Counted from the first letter of the stretch, positions 34,401 to 43,108 are shown. The stretch is 44,271 nt of DNA from Bacteroidota bacterium (GCA_019638695.1 JAHBTG010000016.1:1-44271), one strand, 5' to 3'. A program made the numbers and translations. The notes: generated by a model not told the origin, from the sequence alone.

Positions 34401-35525
34401 CCTAATGGTAGCACACAAAACGTGACTGTACTGAACCGTGCTGAGAATGCGATTACGAACCATTCTGCAAACAGCTATATACGCGGCTACCTGCGGCGCT
34501 ATATCAACAGCCTGGGCAGTTACGATTTCCCGGTGGGCCACGCCACCAAGCTGTACCAGCTGGCCAACATCAACTTCTACAGTGCCACCACTATAGACAA
34601 CCTGCTGGCCAGCTTTGCCACCTATGGCACCCTGCCTGCCAATCCGCTGAACGGTATCACCCAATGTGCCGCCATCTATGACCAGCCGGCACTGGACAAT
34701 GGCAAATGGACTATTAGCGCCTATAATGCCGGCCTCGGCCAGATAAGTGGTGACGGCCAGTATCTGGCAACGCTTTACAATACCAATTACACCAATGATA
34801 TTGGTATGGTAGCCTGGAGGGTAATGAAAAGCGAGAACAGCGGCACTACCTGGAGCAGCCCTTCCGGCTGTGTAGGGGATATCAGCTCGCCCGGCAACCC
34901 TTCTATGCTTTTCACCGGGTTTTCCGACTTCGGCACGGGTCAGGCAGCCACTTCCGTACTGCCCCTGGAAAGCCTGAACTTTGAAGCAACGCCTGTAAAC
35001 AATGACGTTCGCCTCAACTGGCGCAGCAAGAATGAGATCAACACCTCCTACTATGTGCTGGAGCGCAGCGCCACAGGAGAAGACTTTGCATCTATTGCCT
35101 CTGAGCCTGCAACAGGCTCACCTACCACCACCACCAGCTATGTCTATACCGACCGCCCCGGCCCCTACTCCATTCTGTATTATCGCCTGCGTGTTGTAGA
35201 TGCAGACGGCAGCATGGCCCACTCCAACATTGCAGTGGTACAGGCCGGAAGCAACGGGCTTAGCCTGAAGTGTGTGCCCAACCCCGTAACAGGCGGCAAT
35301 ACCCTGCAACTGCATTTACAGATGAACGAAACACAACTTGTGAAGCTGCAGGTAGTAGACATTACCGGTCGCGAAATATGGTCCTCAAATCAGGTGAGGG
35401 CCGCCGGATCTCAAACCATCAGCATACCCACACAGGGATGGAGCCAGGGCACTTACTGTGTAATAGCCAACACCAGTAAGCAGAATGTGGCGAAGCGGAT
35501 CGTAATCACATCCGGTCACAACTAG
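31437..35525 (+). CDS. Large T9SS type A sorting domain surface protein
   Basis: The protein has 1362 residues. A signal peptide (MKVILSLLLVLMLGISVRAQ) precedes a beta-rich N-terminal domain (about 22-240). Two homologous Ig-like repeats follow (about 243-343 and 345-451), sharing NASGSF.(S/A)P..IGT and PGTAAGTGYRIR(I/V)VSS. Next is a Cys-rich jelly-roll-like region starting NLVINGDFSLGDTGFTSEY (about 551-760), then a long beta-solenoid-like stretch beginning WRGSVNSDWTNPDNWG (about 765-1050). A fibronectin-like motif (NFEATPVNNDVRLNWRSKNE) leads to the C-terminal type A sorting domain (about 1263-1362, VVDITGREIW, QGTYCVI, KRIVI). It is exported by type IX secretion and displayed or released. 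It may be an adhesin. Confidence 0.85.
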   Translation: MKVILSLLLVLMLGISVRAQLTILDQPFTTGPFVSGTPAQHQFNAIAVTGSTTVATGAGAAVFTQAASAGTGYIARTTDLTTTPTLASISFSYRQNVNSAQTSKLRFYCGSGLAASNADENCYARFDIDTRTTSGGTQRLALRRRDGTAATSNQNNTAATTITWILNNTGSTQNYTGPDGATYSIANDVADLWYGNTRVFNGMATNQPAQSITDFKIVVTSTGNVAGTYTFDDILIRDLGQLNTTTASYGPYCAGATGISVPFTSANATFNVTNVFTAQLSDASGSFAAPTAIGTFVSMSVSGNVSCTIPAGTAAGTGYRIRIVSSDNAFAGTDNGSDITINAASVSTNTAAYGPVCVSDLDSSSSFNVGYGSVCSAAFNAGNVFSVQLSNASGSFASPITIGTLAGTTGSGSIPSRIPPGTAAGTGYRIRVVSSSPALVSTTNNGSNITLTKPSVTIPTFPFQAFGSGGGGAAVTATLANGASNYQWGYRLFSGGTIYNLAGRTSASYTPLGADFPGRGTYYLVCTSIGCGGVYNAVSEELLLEIDCPTSTNLVINGDFSLGDTGFTSEYTVYTPGSGGCAAGCIDNTAPYAGSCYCFQKYVVDQIPAKYNRYFCGGTQNGIGPMPASPPAGVGGNFLIGDGSDTFAADLWQQTVTVTPYTDYVFTFWALSLTGAAGSVQEGKFNFGTFADCTQIGSNLDFPAGTGYSCTWYKYSAHWNSANRTSVQLAIRNMSFSGDGNDIAVDGIQFYACTDGLSFYPPSVKYTWRGSVNSDWTNPDNWGTCTELPTCGDSVVVPAGCPNYPVLTNGQTANTQRLRIKPGASMTLNTGAILNVCGSLYQNGTLTAATGSTINFTTTGPDSLVGSLNGSNSMGNLTVNNGAGTLTLYTHAAAAGNLTLTTGTLNLNGYTMQVGGNLTHNAPLAASNGTVEFHTAANGNYTRGAGGTGNFYNLTMNKTSATATVTVGANSNMMVGNTLVLSRGIIVAPNGSTQNVTVLNRAENAITNHSANSYIRGYLRRYINSLGSYDFPVGHATKLYQLANINFYSATTIDNLLASFATYGTLPANPLNGITQCAAIYDQPALDNGKWTISAYNAGLGQISGDGQYLATLYNTNYTNDIGMVAWRVMKSENSGTTWSSPSGCVGDISSPGNPSMLFTGFSDFGTGQAATSVLPLESLNFEATPVNNDVRLNWRSKNEINTSYYVLERSATGEDFASIASEPATGSPTTTTSYVYTDRPGPYSILYYRLRVVDADGSMAHSNIAVVQAGSNGLSLKCVPNPVTGGNTLQLHLQMNETQLVKLQVVDITGREIWSSNQVRAAGSQTISIPTQGWSQGTYCVIANTSKQNVAKRIVITSGHN

Positions 35526-35614
35526 CTCTCTATACGGCTGTGTATCCGTTGGTCCTTGATTCGCGATCGTTAGGCTTGCTATCAAACCGCAGCACATGCC
35601 ATCCCGGGCTTTAT

Positions 35615-35637
35615 CTTGAAAGGGAGAACCCTTCAAG
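35615..35637. other. Hairpin downstream of the large surface protein gene
   Basis: CTTGAA(A)GGG / CCCTTCAAG forms a 9-bp stem with one bulged A and a loop of AGAA, 90 nt after the stop. No T tract follows on either strand, so it is at best a weak or Rho-dependent transcript end. The remaining intergenic DNA (35526-35791) shows nothing else apart from the -7 box at 35769-35776. Confidence 0.3.
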
Positions 35638-35791
35638 CGCAGTTAGTTGCTTACATCTCTATACTATGGTGTAGAGGAATATTAGGACTGACACAAAAGC
35701 AAGCTGATGCCCCAAAGGCACAGCAGCAATACTCCTGCATACGGGAACCAGATGCCCCTATTTCTGCTTATGTTTGTGTATTGATAGTGCC

Positions 35792-36148
35792 ATGCAGATG
35801 CAGGGAAGACGCATATTTCACTGGTTAGCCAGCCTAACCCTCATCTGTATGATGGCGGGGCATCAGGTGGTGCACCATGAAGATGTGCCCAATCTTGCTA
35901 CGCGGGTCATGCACACTGACCCTGGTCTGCACCACGTGGACGGTGGCAACACCGCTTTTGCCGCCTCGCAGGCCAACTACAAGCTGTGCTGCGTGCAGCA
36001 AGCACTGGCACCGGACCAGGAACGGGTCATGCCAGCTGCCATACGCGCATGCAACGGTACTCCGCAGGGTTATAGCTATTTGCAGCTACCCCCCAAAACA
36101 AGCGGACAGGCCGCGCCACTGGCAGGACGAGCACCCCCACAGGTATAG
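35792..36148 (+). CDS. Small His-rich exported protein ahead of the metal efflux operon
   Basis: The protein has 118 residues from ATG 35792 (a second ATG at 35798 is possible). The N-terminus is signal-like: basic MQMQGRR, then hydrophobic WLASLTLICMMAG. Right after it comes a His-rich stretch (HQVVHHEDV, MHTDPGLHHVDGG) and a CC pair, which are typical metal-binding features. No named family is recognised. A perfect -7 box (TATGTTTG, 35769-35776) ends 15 nt before the start. The CzcA-like pump begins 81 nt downstream on the same strand. I infer a periplasmic metal-binding accessory, comparable in position to small periplasmic proteins of cus systems. Confidence 0.6.
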   Translation: MQMQGRRIFHWLASLTLICMMAGHQVVHHEDVPNLATRVMHTDPGLHHVDGGNTAFAASQANYKLCCVQQALAPDQERVMPAAIRACNGTPQGYSYLQLPPKTSGQAAPLAGRAPPQV

Positions 36149-36229
36149 TAAACAACAGCCCCACGGGGTTGCGCGGGATGCACACTTGTGCCATCCCCAC
36201 ATTCTGTTTTACTATACCCTTCCACCCTT

Positions 36230-39200
36230 ATGATAGATTCTATTATCGGATTCTCTGTCCGTAATCGGCTGGTGGTGCTGTTTGGCGTACTGCTGCTTAC
36301 CGCCTTCGGGCTATACGGCTTTAGCAAGCTGCCACTAGATGCCGTACCAGACATTACCACTAATCAGGTGCAGGTCATTACGGTGTCGCCGAACCTAAGC
36401 CCTGAAGAGATGGAGCAGTTCGTTACCACCCCGCTGGAACTGGAACTGCAAAACCTGCAATACGTTGTTAATATCCGCAGCACCAGCCGCCTGGGGCTTT
36501 CGGTCGTTACCATCGTCTTTGAAGACGACTTTGACCTGTACCATGCCCGCCAGCTGGTGCAGGAATGCCTGAACCGCGCAGATGAGGATATCCCGGATAT
36601 ATATGGCCGCCCGGCCATGCTACCCATTACCACGGGCCTGGGCGAAGTGTACCAGTACACCTTGCAGGTGGCTTCCAGCCATACCGGGCAGTACTCCCTG
36701 CAAGACCTGCGTATGCTGCAAGACTGGGTGGTGCGGCGCCAGCTGGCGGGCATACCCGGCATCGTAGAAATCAGCAGCTTTGGCGGCCAGCTCAAGCGCT
36801 GGGAGATAGCTGTGAACCCGGTACTGCTCCAGCAGCACGACTTGTCATTACAGGCCGTGATGGATGCGGTGGCCCGCCAGAATGAAAGTTCTGGTGCCAG
36901 TTATATCCAGCAGGATGACAAGGCCCTTTTTATTCGCGGCAGCGGCCTGTTCCAGAAGCAGGAGGACATAGAGGCCGTGGTGGTAGCCCTGCGCAATGGC
37001 AACCCGGTGCGTGTGGCAGATATTGCCACCGTGGCATGGGGCACCACACCCCGCATGGGCGCATTAACCCGAAATGGTGAGGGCGAAGTGGTGGGCGGCA
37101 TTGCCCTGATGCAAAAGGGTGGTGATGCCTATGCCATAACCCGTCGTGTGGAGGAGCGCATGGCACAGATACAAAGCCGGCTGCCGGCAGGGGTGCAGAT
37201 AGTGCCCTATCTGGAGCGTAGCGACCTCATTGGCCGCGCCATGAGTACCGTGCGCAAGAACCTGCTGGAAGGCGGACTGATTGTGGTGGGCGTGCTGGTA
37301 CTGCTACTGGGCAACCTGCGTGCGGGTCTCATTGTGGCCTCCGCCATTCCGCTGGCGCTCCTCTTTGCGCTGGGTTGCATGCACCTTATGGGCGTATCTG
37401 CCAACCTCATGAGTTTGGGTGCCATTGACTTTGGGCTGATTGTAGATGGGGCCGTTATCGTCATAGAGGGGATTCTCTTCCGCCTGCATGGCAAGCACGC
37501 GGGGCAGCGACTCAGCCCGGCACAGATGCAGCTGGCGGTTACGAGCGCAGCAAAGCAGGTGCGGCAAAGCGCCTCCTTTGGGGAGATTATTATCCTCATT
37601 GTCTATTTGCCTATACTGGCCCTGCAAAGCATAGAGGGCAAGATGTTTAAGCCTATGGCACTCACCGTGAGTTTTGCCATCATTGGCGGCCTCATATTGA
37701 GCATGACCTATATACCCATGATGGCGGGGTGGGTGCTGAGCCGCAAGGTGTCTGCCCGTGCCACTTTTGCAGACAAGCTGGTGGCGCGGCTGCAACGCGC
37801 CTATCTGCCATTATTAAAAATGGCCCTGCGCTACAAGGGCAAGGTGCTGGGACTGGCCATAGGCTTGCTAGCCGCCAGTTTGTACCTGTTTATGCAAATG
37901 GGTGCCAACTTCATCCCCAAGCTGGAGGAGGGCGACATTGCCATACAGGCCAGCATGGCGCCGGGCACATCGCTGGAGCGCATGGTACAGACTACCACCC
38001 GGCTGGAGCAGCAGCTGCGCACGTCGTTCCCTGAGGTGCGGGGCGTGGTGTCCAAGATAGGTACCAGCGAAGTGCCCACAGATCCCATGGGCCCCTATGA
38101 GGCCGACATCATGGTGCTGCTGCACCCCAAAGACCAGTGGCGTTTTACCCACATACAAGAGGAACTGGCAGACAGTATGAAGGCAGCCTTGCGCGTGCCG
38201 GGGGTGTCGCTGGAATTCCAGCAGCCCATATCCTTGCGTTTTAATGAGCTTATCACGGGTGCCAAAGCAGATATAGCCGTAATGATTTATGGCGAAAATC
38301 TGACAGAGTTGGCACGGCTGGGCAAGGAAGCCGCCACGTACATACGCAAGGTGCCGGGCGCGGCAGATGTCAAGGTCGAGTCCGTAGAGGGATTGTCGCA
38401 GCTGCGTATACACTACAATCGCCCCGCAATGGCAGCCCTGGGGCTGAACATCCATGACCTGAATGTGCAGGTACGGGCCGCTTTTGCGGGTGAATCGGTA
38501 GGCACCTTTTATGAAGGAGAACGCCGCATGGACATTGTAGTACGCTTGCAGGCCGATTATAGGTTACAAGTGCAAGACCTGCGGAATATGCCCATAGCAT
38601 TGCCCGCCGGGGGTTATGTGCCACTGGCACAGGTGGCAGCTGTAAGCATAGCAGACGGCCCGGCGCTCATAGCCCGTGAAAACACGCGCCGCAGGCTCAT
38701 AATAGGGATTAACGTGCGCGACCGGGACATGGAACGTGTGGTGCTGGACATCCAGGCCCAACTCAATCAGCATTTGCGCCTGCCCGTGGGCTACTCCATT
38801 AGCTATGGCGGGGAATTTGCCAACCTGCAAGCTGCACGCACGCGGCTGGGCATTGCCGTCCCTGCAGCCCTGCTACTCATACTCATTTTGCTGTATTTTA
38901 CTTTGCAGAATATGCGGCTGGCATTGCTGGTGTTTACGGCCATCCCCCTCTCTGCCATTGGGGGTATTCTGGCCCTGTGGCTGCGCGGCATGCCCTTTAG
39001 CATATCTGCCGCCGTGGGCTTCATCGCTCTGTTTGGCGTGAGTGTGCTCAACGGCATTGTCCTCATCAGCTACTTGCAGCGCATGCAGGCGGCGGGTATG
39101 CGGCAGGTAAACAGGCGCATACTGTATGGTGCGCTGGAACGCCTGCGCCCAGTACTCATGACGGCCTCTGTGGCCGCACTGGGCTTCTTGCCCATGGCCC

Positions 39201-40546
39201 TGAGTACAGATGCCGGGGCAGAGGTACAAAAGCCACTGGCCACTGTCGTCATTGGCGGACTGGTAAGCAGTACCCTGCTTACACTCATTGTGCTACCCGT
39301 ACTGTACGGTATGCCGCGCCTGCGTTTCTATACCAGGTCGCCTGCTGCTATATGCGTATTGCTGCTGGGGACTGTGAGTGCAAGCGCTGTTCAGGCACAA
39401 AGTCTGCAACCTGGCCCGGTAATACAGGTTGAGGAAGCCTTGCAGCGAGCGTTGACCCTACACCCCACCATGCAGGCGGCGCAGGCACGGGAGCGCAGTG
39501 CAGCAGCAGCCACAGGCAGCGCACCATTTATGCAACCCCTGCAGCTTGGTTATAGCTATGGGCAGCTAGACGGGCATGACAAAGACCATAATATCAACGT
39601 CATGATGCCGCTGCCTGCCTGGGCCAGCTGGCGGGCACAAGTGGCGGTGTTGGAAGCGCAGGCAGGGCAGGCCCGTGCCCATGCGGAGCAGACATACAGG
39701 CAGGTGCGGCTGGCAGTACACATGCACTATCATACCGCCGTCTATGCACGGGCGCTCAGCCAGTTGCGTGCGCAGCAGACGCAGCAGTTAACGCAACTAC
39801 TGGCCATTGCCCGCCTACGGGTACACACCGGAGATGCTAACCCGCTGGATACCCTGCACCTGACTACGCGCCTCATGCAGGCACAGTGGCAGCAGCAACA
39901 GGCGCAACAGGCACTCATGGATGCCCGGCTACAACTGCAACAATGGGTAGGCACAGATGCGCCGCCCATGCCCGCAGACAGCCTGTGGCTGCAGTTGCCC
40001 GCCTTGCCAGATAGCCTGTATGCCGCAGATGATCCCACCTCACACCCGGATTATGCTGTGGCGGCCGCACGCCTGCACCAAGTACAGGCAGAGCAAAGGC
40101 ACATACGTGCACAATTGAGGCCACAGCTGGCACTGGGCTACTTTTACCAGACGCTGGCCCGTGTGCCTAACTTTCAGGGCATACAGTTAGCCCTGACCTT
40201 GCCCACCAGCATGCGGGCACAGCGCCACCAGGTGCAGGCACAGCAACACCAGATTGATGCGGCCACGCAAGACGTGGAAGCGGTGCAGCGCAAGTTGCAA
40301 TCCACATACCAGCGCTTGTACAGCCAGGCCGCCTATTTACAGCAGCAAGTCCTACAGTTACAGCAATACAGTCTGCCGCAAGCTCAGCAACTGGTTGCCG
40401 CCAGCATGCTAAACCTCCAAGTCGGAGAACTCAGCATGACAGAATGCCTGCTGATGCAGGAAAAAGCCCTGAGCCAGCACTTGCAAGTGCTGGATGTGCA
40501 GTGGCAATATCTCCAGACCCTTTTCCAGATTGATTATCTCAAATAA
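36230..40546 (+). CDS. CusA/CzcA-type heavy-metal RND pump fused to a TolC-like channel domain
   Basis: The protein has 1438 residues from ATG 36230 (MIDSIIGFSVRNRLVVL, the family N-terminus). Residues 1 to about 1040 are a complete HME-RND transporter. TM1, a porter loop with VPDITTNQVQV, the TM4 proton-relay motif GAIDFGLIVDGAVIVIE, and a second half ending in TM12 are all visible. At about 1038-1055 a signal-like hydrophobic segment (AICVLLLGTVSASAVQAQ) leads into an outer-membrane efflux (TolC/CusC-like) domain of about 380 residues rich in Gln and Ala helices. Pump and channel are thus made as one chain; this fusion occurs in other Bacteroidota. The substrate is a metal ion, probably Cu(I)/Ag(I) or Zn/Co/Cd. 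The adaptor gene follows after 1 nt. Confidence 0.93.
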   Translation: MIDSIIGFSVRNRLVVLFGVLLLTAFGLYGFSKLPLDAVPDITTNQVQVITVSPNLSPEEMEQFVTTPLELELQNLQYVVNIRSTSRLGLSVVTIVFEDDFDLYHARQLVQECLNRADEDIPDIYGRPAMLPITTGLGEVYQYTLQVASSHTGQYSLQDLRMLQDWVVRRQLAGIPGIVEISSFGGQLKRWEIAVNPVLLQQHDLSLQAVMDAVARQNESSGASYIQQDDKALFIRGSGLFQKQEDIEAVVVALRNGNPVRVADIATVAWGTTPRMGALTRNGEGEVVGGIALMQKGGDAYAITRRVEERMAQIQSRLPAGVQIVPYLERSDLIGRAMSTVRKNLLEGGLIVVGVLVLLLGNLRAGLIVASAIPLALLFALGCMHLMGVSANLMSLGAIDFGLIVDGAVIVIEGILFRLHGKHAGQRLSPAQMQLAVTSAAKQVRQSASFGEIIILIVYLPILALQSIEGKMFKPMALTVSFAIIGGLILSMTYIPMMAGWVLSRKVSARATFADKLVARLQRAYLPLLKMALRYKGKVLGLAIGLLAASLYLFMQMGANFIPKLEEGDIAIQASMAPGTSLERMVQTTTRLEQQLRTSFPEVRGVVSKIGTSEVPTDPMGPYEADIMVLLHPKDQWRFTHIQEELADSMKAALRVPGVSLEFQQPISLRFNELITGAKADIAVMIYGENLTELARLGKEAATYIRKVPGAADVKVESVEGLSQLRIHYNRPAMAALGLNIHDLNVQVRAAFAGESVGTFYEGERRMDIVVRLQADYRLQVQDLRNMPIALPAGGYVPLAQVAAVSIADGPALIARENTRRRLIIGINVRDRDMERVVLDIQAQLNQHLRLPVGYSISYGGEFANLQAARTRLGIAVPAALLLILILLYFTLQNMRLALLVFTAIPLSAIGGILALWLRGMPFSISAAVGFIALFGVSVLNGIVLISYLQRMQAAGMRQVNRRILYGALERLRPVLMTASVAALGFLPMALSTDAGAEVQKPLATVVIGGLVSSTLLTLIVLPVLYGMPRLRFYTRSPAAICVLLLGTVSASAVQAQSLQPGPVIQVEEALQRALTLHPTMQAAQARERSAAAATGSAPFMQPLQLGYSYGQLDGHDKDHNINVMMPLPAWASWRAQVAVLEAQAGQARAHAEQTYRQVRLAVHMHYHTAVYARALSQLRAQQTQQLTQLLAIARLRVHTGDANPLDTLHLTTRLMQAQWQQQQAQQALMDARLQLQQWVGTDAPPMPADSLWLQLPALPDSLYAADDPTSHPDYAVAAARLHQVQAEQRHIRAQLRPQLALGYFYQTLARVPNFQGIQLALTLPTSMRAQRHQVQAQQHQIDAATQDVEAVQRKLQSTYQRLYSQAAYLQQQVLQLQQYSLPQAQQLVAASMLNLQVGELSMTECLLMQEKALSQHLQVLDVQWQYLQTLFQIDYLK

Positions 40547-40547
40547 T

Positions 40548-41717
40548 ATGAAAAAGATAGTTCCGGGCTTACTATGTAGCCTGATAGTCATGAGCCTGCT
40601 CTACACCGCATGTCAGCAGGCTGCAACGGTACCTGACGCTAAGGCCACCCCCACAGCCGTAAACCCACAAACACGCCTGCATCTGCAAGCCCATGAGCTG
40701 GAGCTGGCGGGCATCCGGCTGGGAAGCACTACCCCCCGCCCCATGGAAGAAGTGCTGCGCGTAAACGGGCGTGTCAAGTTGCCCCCCAGTCAGCATGCCC
40801 AGCTTTCCAGCCCCATTGGCGGCACTCTGCATGCACTCTATGTGCAAGAGGGGCAGTATGTGGGCAAAGGTGCCGTGCTGGCCCATATACAAAGTATGGA
40901 GTTTATACAGATGCAGGAAGATTACCTCAGTGTGCAGCAGCAGCGCCTGCTGGCCGGGCAAGAGCTGGAACGCCAGCAAATGCTGGCAGAAGCCAGTGCC
41001 ACGGCGGGCAAAACGCTGCAACAGGCGCAAACCGAATATGACCGCCTGGGTGTGCGCTATGAAGCCTTACGCACCCGTTTACAGGTACTGGGCATACAAC
41101 CAGAGCGGCTGCGTGCCGATAATTTACTGCCCTACTTACCGCTATTTGCCCCTCAGGCAGGTGTGGTGCAGCAACTGCAAGGCAAAATCGGCGCATATAT
41201 CCAGCCAGAAGTACCCCTGATGCAGCTTATGGGACGCAGTCAGCTCCAGATAGACCTGCAAATCTTTCCGCAATACATCCCTCGTGTGCGCAGTGGCCAG
41301 CAGGTGCGTATATACTTCCCCGGCCAGACGCAGGTAGTATGGCAGGGCCAGCTGGGCACCCTTGATGCCGCCATTACAGAGCAAGCGCCTTATCTGCTGG
41401 CCCATATTCAGGTGCCCGCACATCAAACGGCACTGGCAGGCGGCATGCTGGTGTACGCCGACGTTGTGCTCCAGACCCATGCCATGTTACCCACACTGCC
41501 CGATGCGGCATTTATAGATGTGGGAGATAGCACATACCTCTATGCCGCAGACAGCCTTGCGGATGGTGTCTACTTGCAACGGCTGGCCGTAGAGCGCGGT
41601 GCGGCCTCACAGGGATATACCGCACTCATGGACACAATCCCCCTGCACAAGCGTACTCGCTTTGTGGTGAGCGGTGCCCGTATGCTCATGGATATGAACT
41701 CATCACAGGAGGAGTAA
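40548..41717 (+). CDS. Efflux RND periplasmic adaptor lipoprotein, CusB/CzcB type
   Basis: The protein has 389 residues from ATG 40548. A lipoprotein-like signal places Cys22 after LLYTA, a slightly unusual lipobox. The membrane-fusion layout follows: the first beta-barrel/lipoyl half (EEVLRVNGRVKLPPSQHAQLSSPIGGTLHALYVQEGQYVGKGAVLAHI), a helical hairpin rich in Gln (about 118-185), the second lipoyl half (LFAPQAGVVQQLQGKIGAYI), then beta-barrel and membrane-proximal domains. It links the inner-membrane pump to the channel in a tripartite complex. The upstream stop and this ATG are separated by 1 nt, so translation is coupled. The N-terminus lacks the His-rich metal-binding extension of some CzcB proteins. 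Confidence 0.92.
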   Translation: MKKIVPGLLCSLIVMSLLYTACQQAATVPDAKATPTAVNPQTRLHLQAHELELAGIRLGSTTPRPMEEVLRVNGRVKLPPSQHAQLSSPIGGTLHALYVQEGQYVGKGAVLAHIQSMEFIQMQEDYLSVQQQRLLAGQELERQQMLAEASATAGKTLQQAQTEYDRLGVRYEALRTRLQVLGIQPERLRADNLLPYLPLFAPQAGVVQQLQGKIGAYIQPEVPLMQLMGRSQLQIDLQIFPQYIPRVRSGQQVRIYFPGQTQVVWQGQLGTLDAAITEQAPYLLAHIQVPAHQTALAGGMLVYADVVLQTHAMLPTLPDAAFIDVGDSTYLYAADSLADGVYLQRLAVERGAASQGYTALMDTIPLHKRTRFVVSGARMLMDMNSSQEE

Positions 41718-41741
41718 TGGGGGTGTAGGGTATAAGGCAGG

Positions 41742-41830
41742 CTTAAGGTTATTATATCTGCGGCCCATGTGCCAGTTCACCAGGCATACCTCCGCATTCA
41801 CTGTGGCAGCCAGTTGGTGGCGGAATGCCA
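41742..41830 (-). pseudogene. Fragment resembling DUF1016 (YhcG-type) N-terminal domain
   Basis: One minus-strand frame reads FRHQLAATVNAEVCLVNWHMGRRYNNL. This fits the opening helix pattern of DUF1016/YhcG proteins (R...A..VN.EL..LYWHIG..I). On both sides the similarity ends, and a neighbouring frame takes over, so only a decayed piece would remain. YhcG-like nucleases often accompany type I restriction loci, which agrees with the hsdM remnant 140 nt away. The match is short and made by eye. Confidence 0.38.
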
Positions 41831-41971
41831 CTGTCTGAGGTGGCGCAATGGGCTGAGTGATAGGGCCCCTGATACCTATAGCCGGACTTGACGCTACCAT
41901 AGGGAGTGTGGCTAGTTTTGCTTTTCAGTGCCGCGTATGGTAACTTAACCACCCCAATTAATCAAGCGAGA

Positions 41972-42122
41972 ATGAAGAGCGTAAAGGAAGTCGCAAACTT
42001 TATATGGTTGGTCCATTGCAGAGCTGCTGCGGGGCAACTATAGAGCAGAGCGACTATGGCAAGGTAATACTGCCCCTCACGGTGCTGCGCAGGCTAGACT
42101 GTGTGCTGGCAGACACCAAGCC
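41972..42122 (+). pseudogene. hsdM: Frameshifted 5' remnant of hsdM (type I methyltransferase subunit)
   Basis: Three frames together give the start of a type I modification subunit. MKSVKEVANFIW begins at 41972. WSIAELLRGNY follows in the next frame from 42009, then EQSDYGKVILPLTVLRRLDCVLADTKP in a third frame. The first shift falls on a 4-bp tandem duplication (TGGTTGGT, about 42005-42012). The second is a 1-nt gain just after RGNY (about 42033-42037). After about 50 codons the similarity ends abruptly at ADTKP, and the sequence continues into an unrelated coiled-coil protein frame. No catalytic methylase motif remains, so it cannot be functional. Confidence 0.75.
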
Positions 42123-42278
42123 CACCGGCACCGCAAGGCTGGCTCCGGTGCCCCCAGTTCCCCGCGTCCGGACTTTGTTGACCTCTCCTTCCTGGCGGGC
42201 CTGCTCGACGAAAACCCCCACTGGCAGTTCGACCTGGGCGTCAGCCCCACCCCCGGCCCTGTCCACCGGCGGGAATGG

Positions 42279-43091
42279 GTGCGTTGCGGCTATCCCGCCA
42301 GCGAATTCATCCCCGTGCTCAACCAGCTGCTCCAGAAGTTTCGGCCTGCCAGCGTATTTGTGCGCATCCTGCCCGAAGCCGGCGAACCCGCCGAATACCA
42401 GCTCAGCCCCCGCCTGGCCGGGGGCCAGGGATTGGGTAATCCGGCCTATCCGCTGATGGCCCCCGGCCTCCGGGAAACCCCTGAATCTGCCGAACTCAAG
42501 GTTGCCCTGCGCGAAAAAGAAGTCCGCCTGGAACACCTGGACAAGGAGCTGAAGGAAACTCAAGGGAAGCTGTCAGCCCTGCATGAAACGCACCAGCGGC
42601 TGCGCAAGGCATACCGCAAGTGCAAAGAACAAGTAGAAGACCTGGACTATGACAAAGAAACCCTCGGTTATGAAAAGAAAGTCCTACAACAGGAGCTGGA
42701 AGAGCTGAAAGACAAACTCGCCCAGTTTCAACGCAAGAACGGGGAACTGATGAGCCCGGTTATGATGAATGAATTTAAGGGCCTGCTGGGCGACGTCCTG
42801 AAAGATACCGGCATGAGCCTCCTGGGCCACGTGTTGAATAAGGGAGGCAACGGGTTGGGGCAGCCCGCGCCCGCCTTTAAGGCCCCTGTACAGGCCATTG
42901 CCCGGCACCTGCAACACTGGACGGACGAGCAATTGCACTACCTGCACCATGTACTGGCCAGCGTCTCCGCACAACCGGAGCTATGGGCGGCCCTGCGCCA
43001 GCTTATCCCGCCGCCGGAAGTGAACACCGGCAGCCAGGAACAGCCCGTCCACAGGCGCAAACCCAAGGTCAGCTTTGAGGCGATGAAATAA
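42279..43091 (+). CDS. Coiled-coil protein of unknown function, probably 5'-truncated
   Basis: The family is not recognised. From GTG 42279 there are 270 residues, but the protein-like frame clearly extends upstream to about 42123 (PDFVDLSFLAGLLDENPHW, QFDLGVSPTPGPVHRREW). It has no ATG there and stays open back to 41985, through the hsdM remnant. The original start is therefore probably lost in the junction with hsdM. The visible parts are an N-terminal globular region (to about residue 60), a charged coiled coil (about 70-155, EKEVRLEHLDKELKETQGKL, LQQELEELKDKLAQFQRK) and a C-terminal helical region. It ends in the basic tail RRKPKVSFEAMK. A second copy of this tail lies at 43756. Confidence 0.55.
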   Translation: MRCGYPASEFIPVLNQLLQKFRPASVFVRILPEAGEPAEYQLSPRLAGGQGLGNPAYPLMAPGLRETPESAELKVALREKEVRLEHLDKELKETQGKLSALHETHQRLRKAYRKCKEQVEDLDYDKETLGYEKKVLQQELEELKDKLAQFQRKNGELMSPVMMNEFKGLLGDVLKDTGMSLLGHVLNKGGNGLGQPAPAFKAPVQAIARHLQHWTDEQLHYLHHVLASVSAQPELWAALRQLIPPPEVNTGSQEQPVHRRKPKVSFEAMK

Positions 43092-43108
43092 CTTCACCCT
43101 TGTGTATT

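Noticed and set aside
42054-42563. 169-codon minus-strand frame opposite the hsdM/coiled-coil junction
   Set aside because: It is antisense to the recognisable hsdM and coiled-coil protein sequence and has no motifs of its own.
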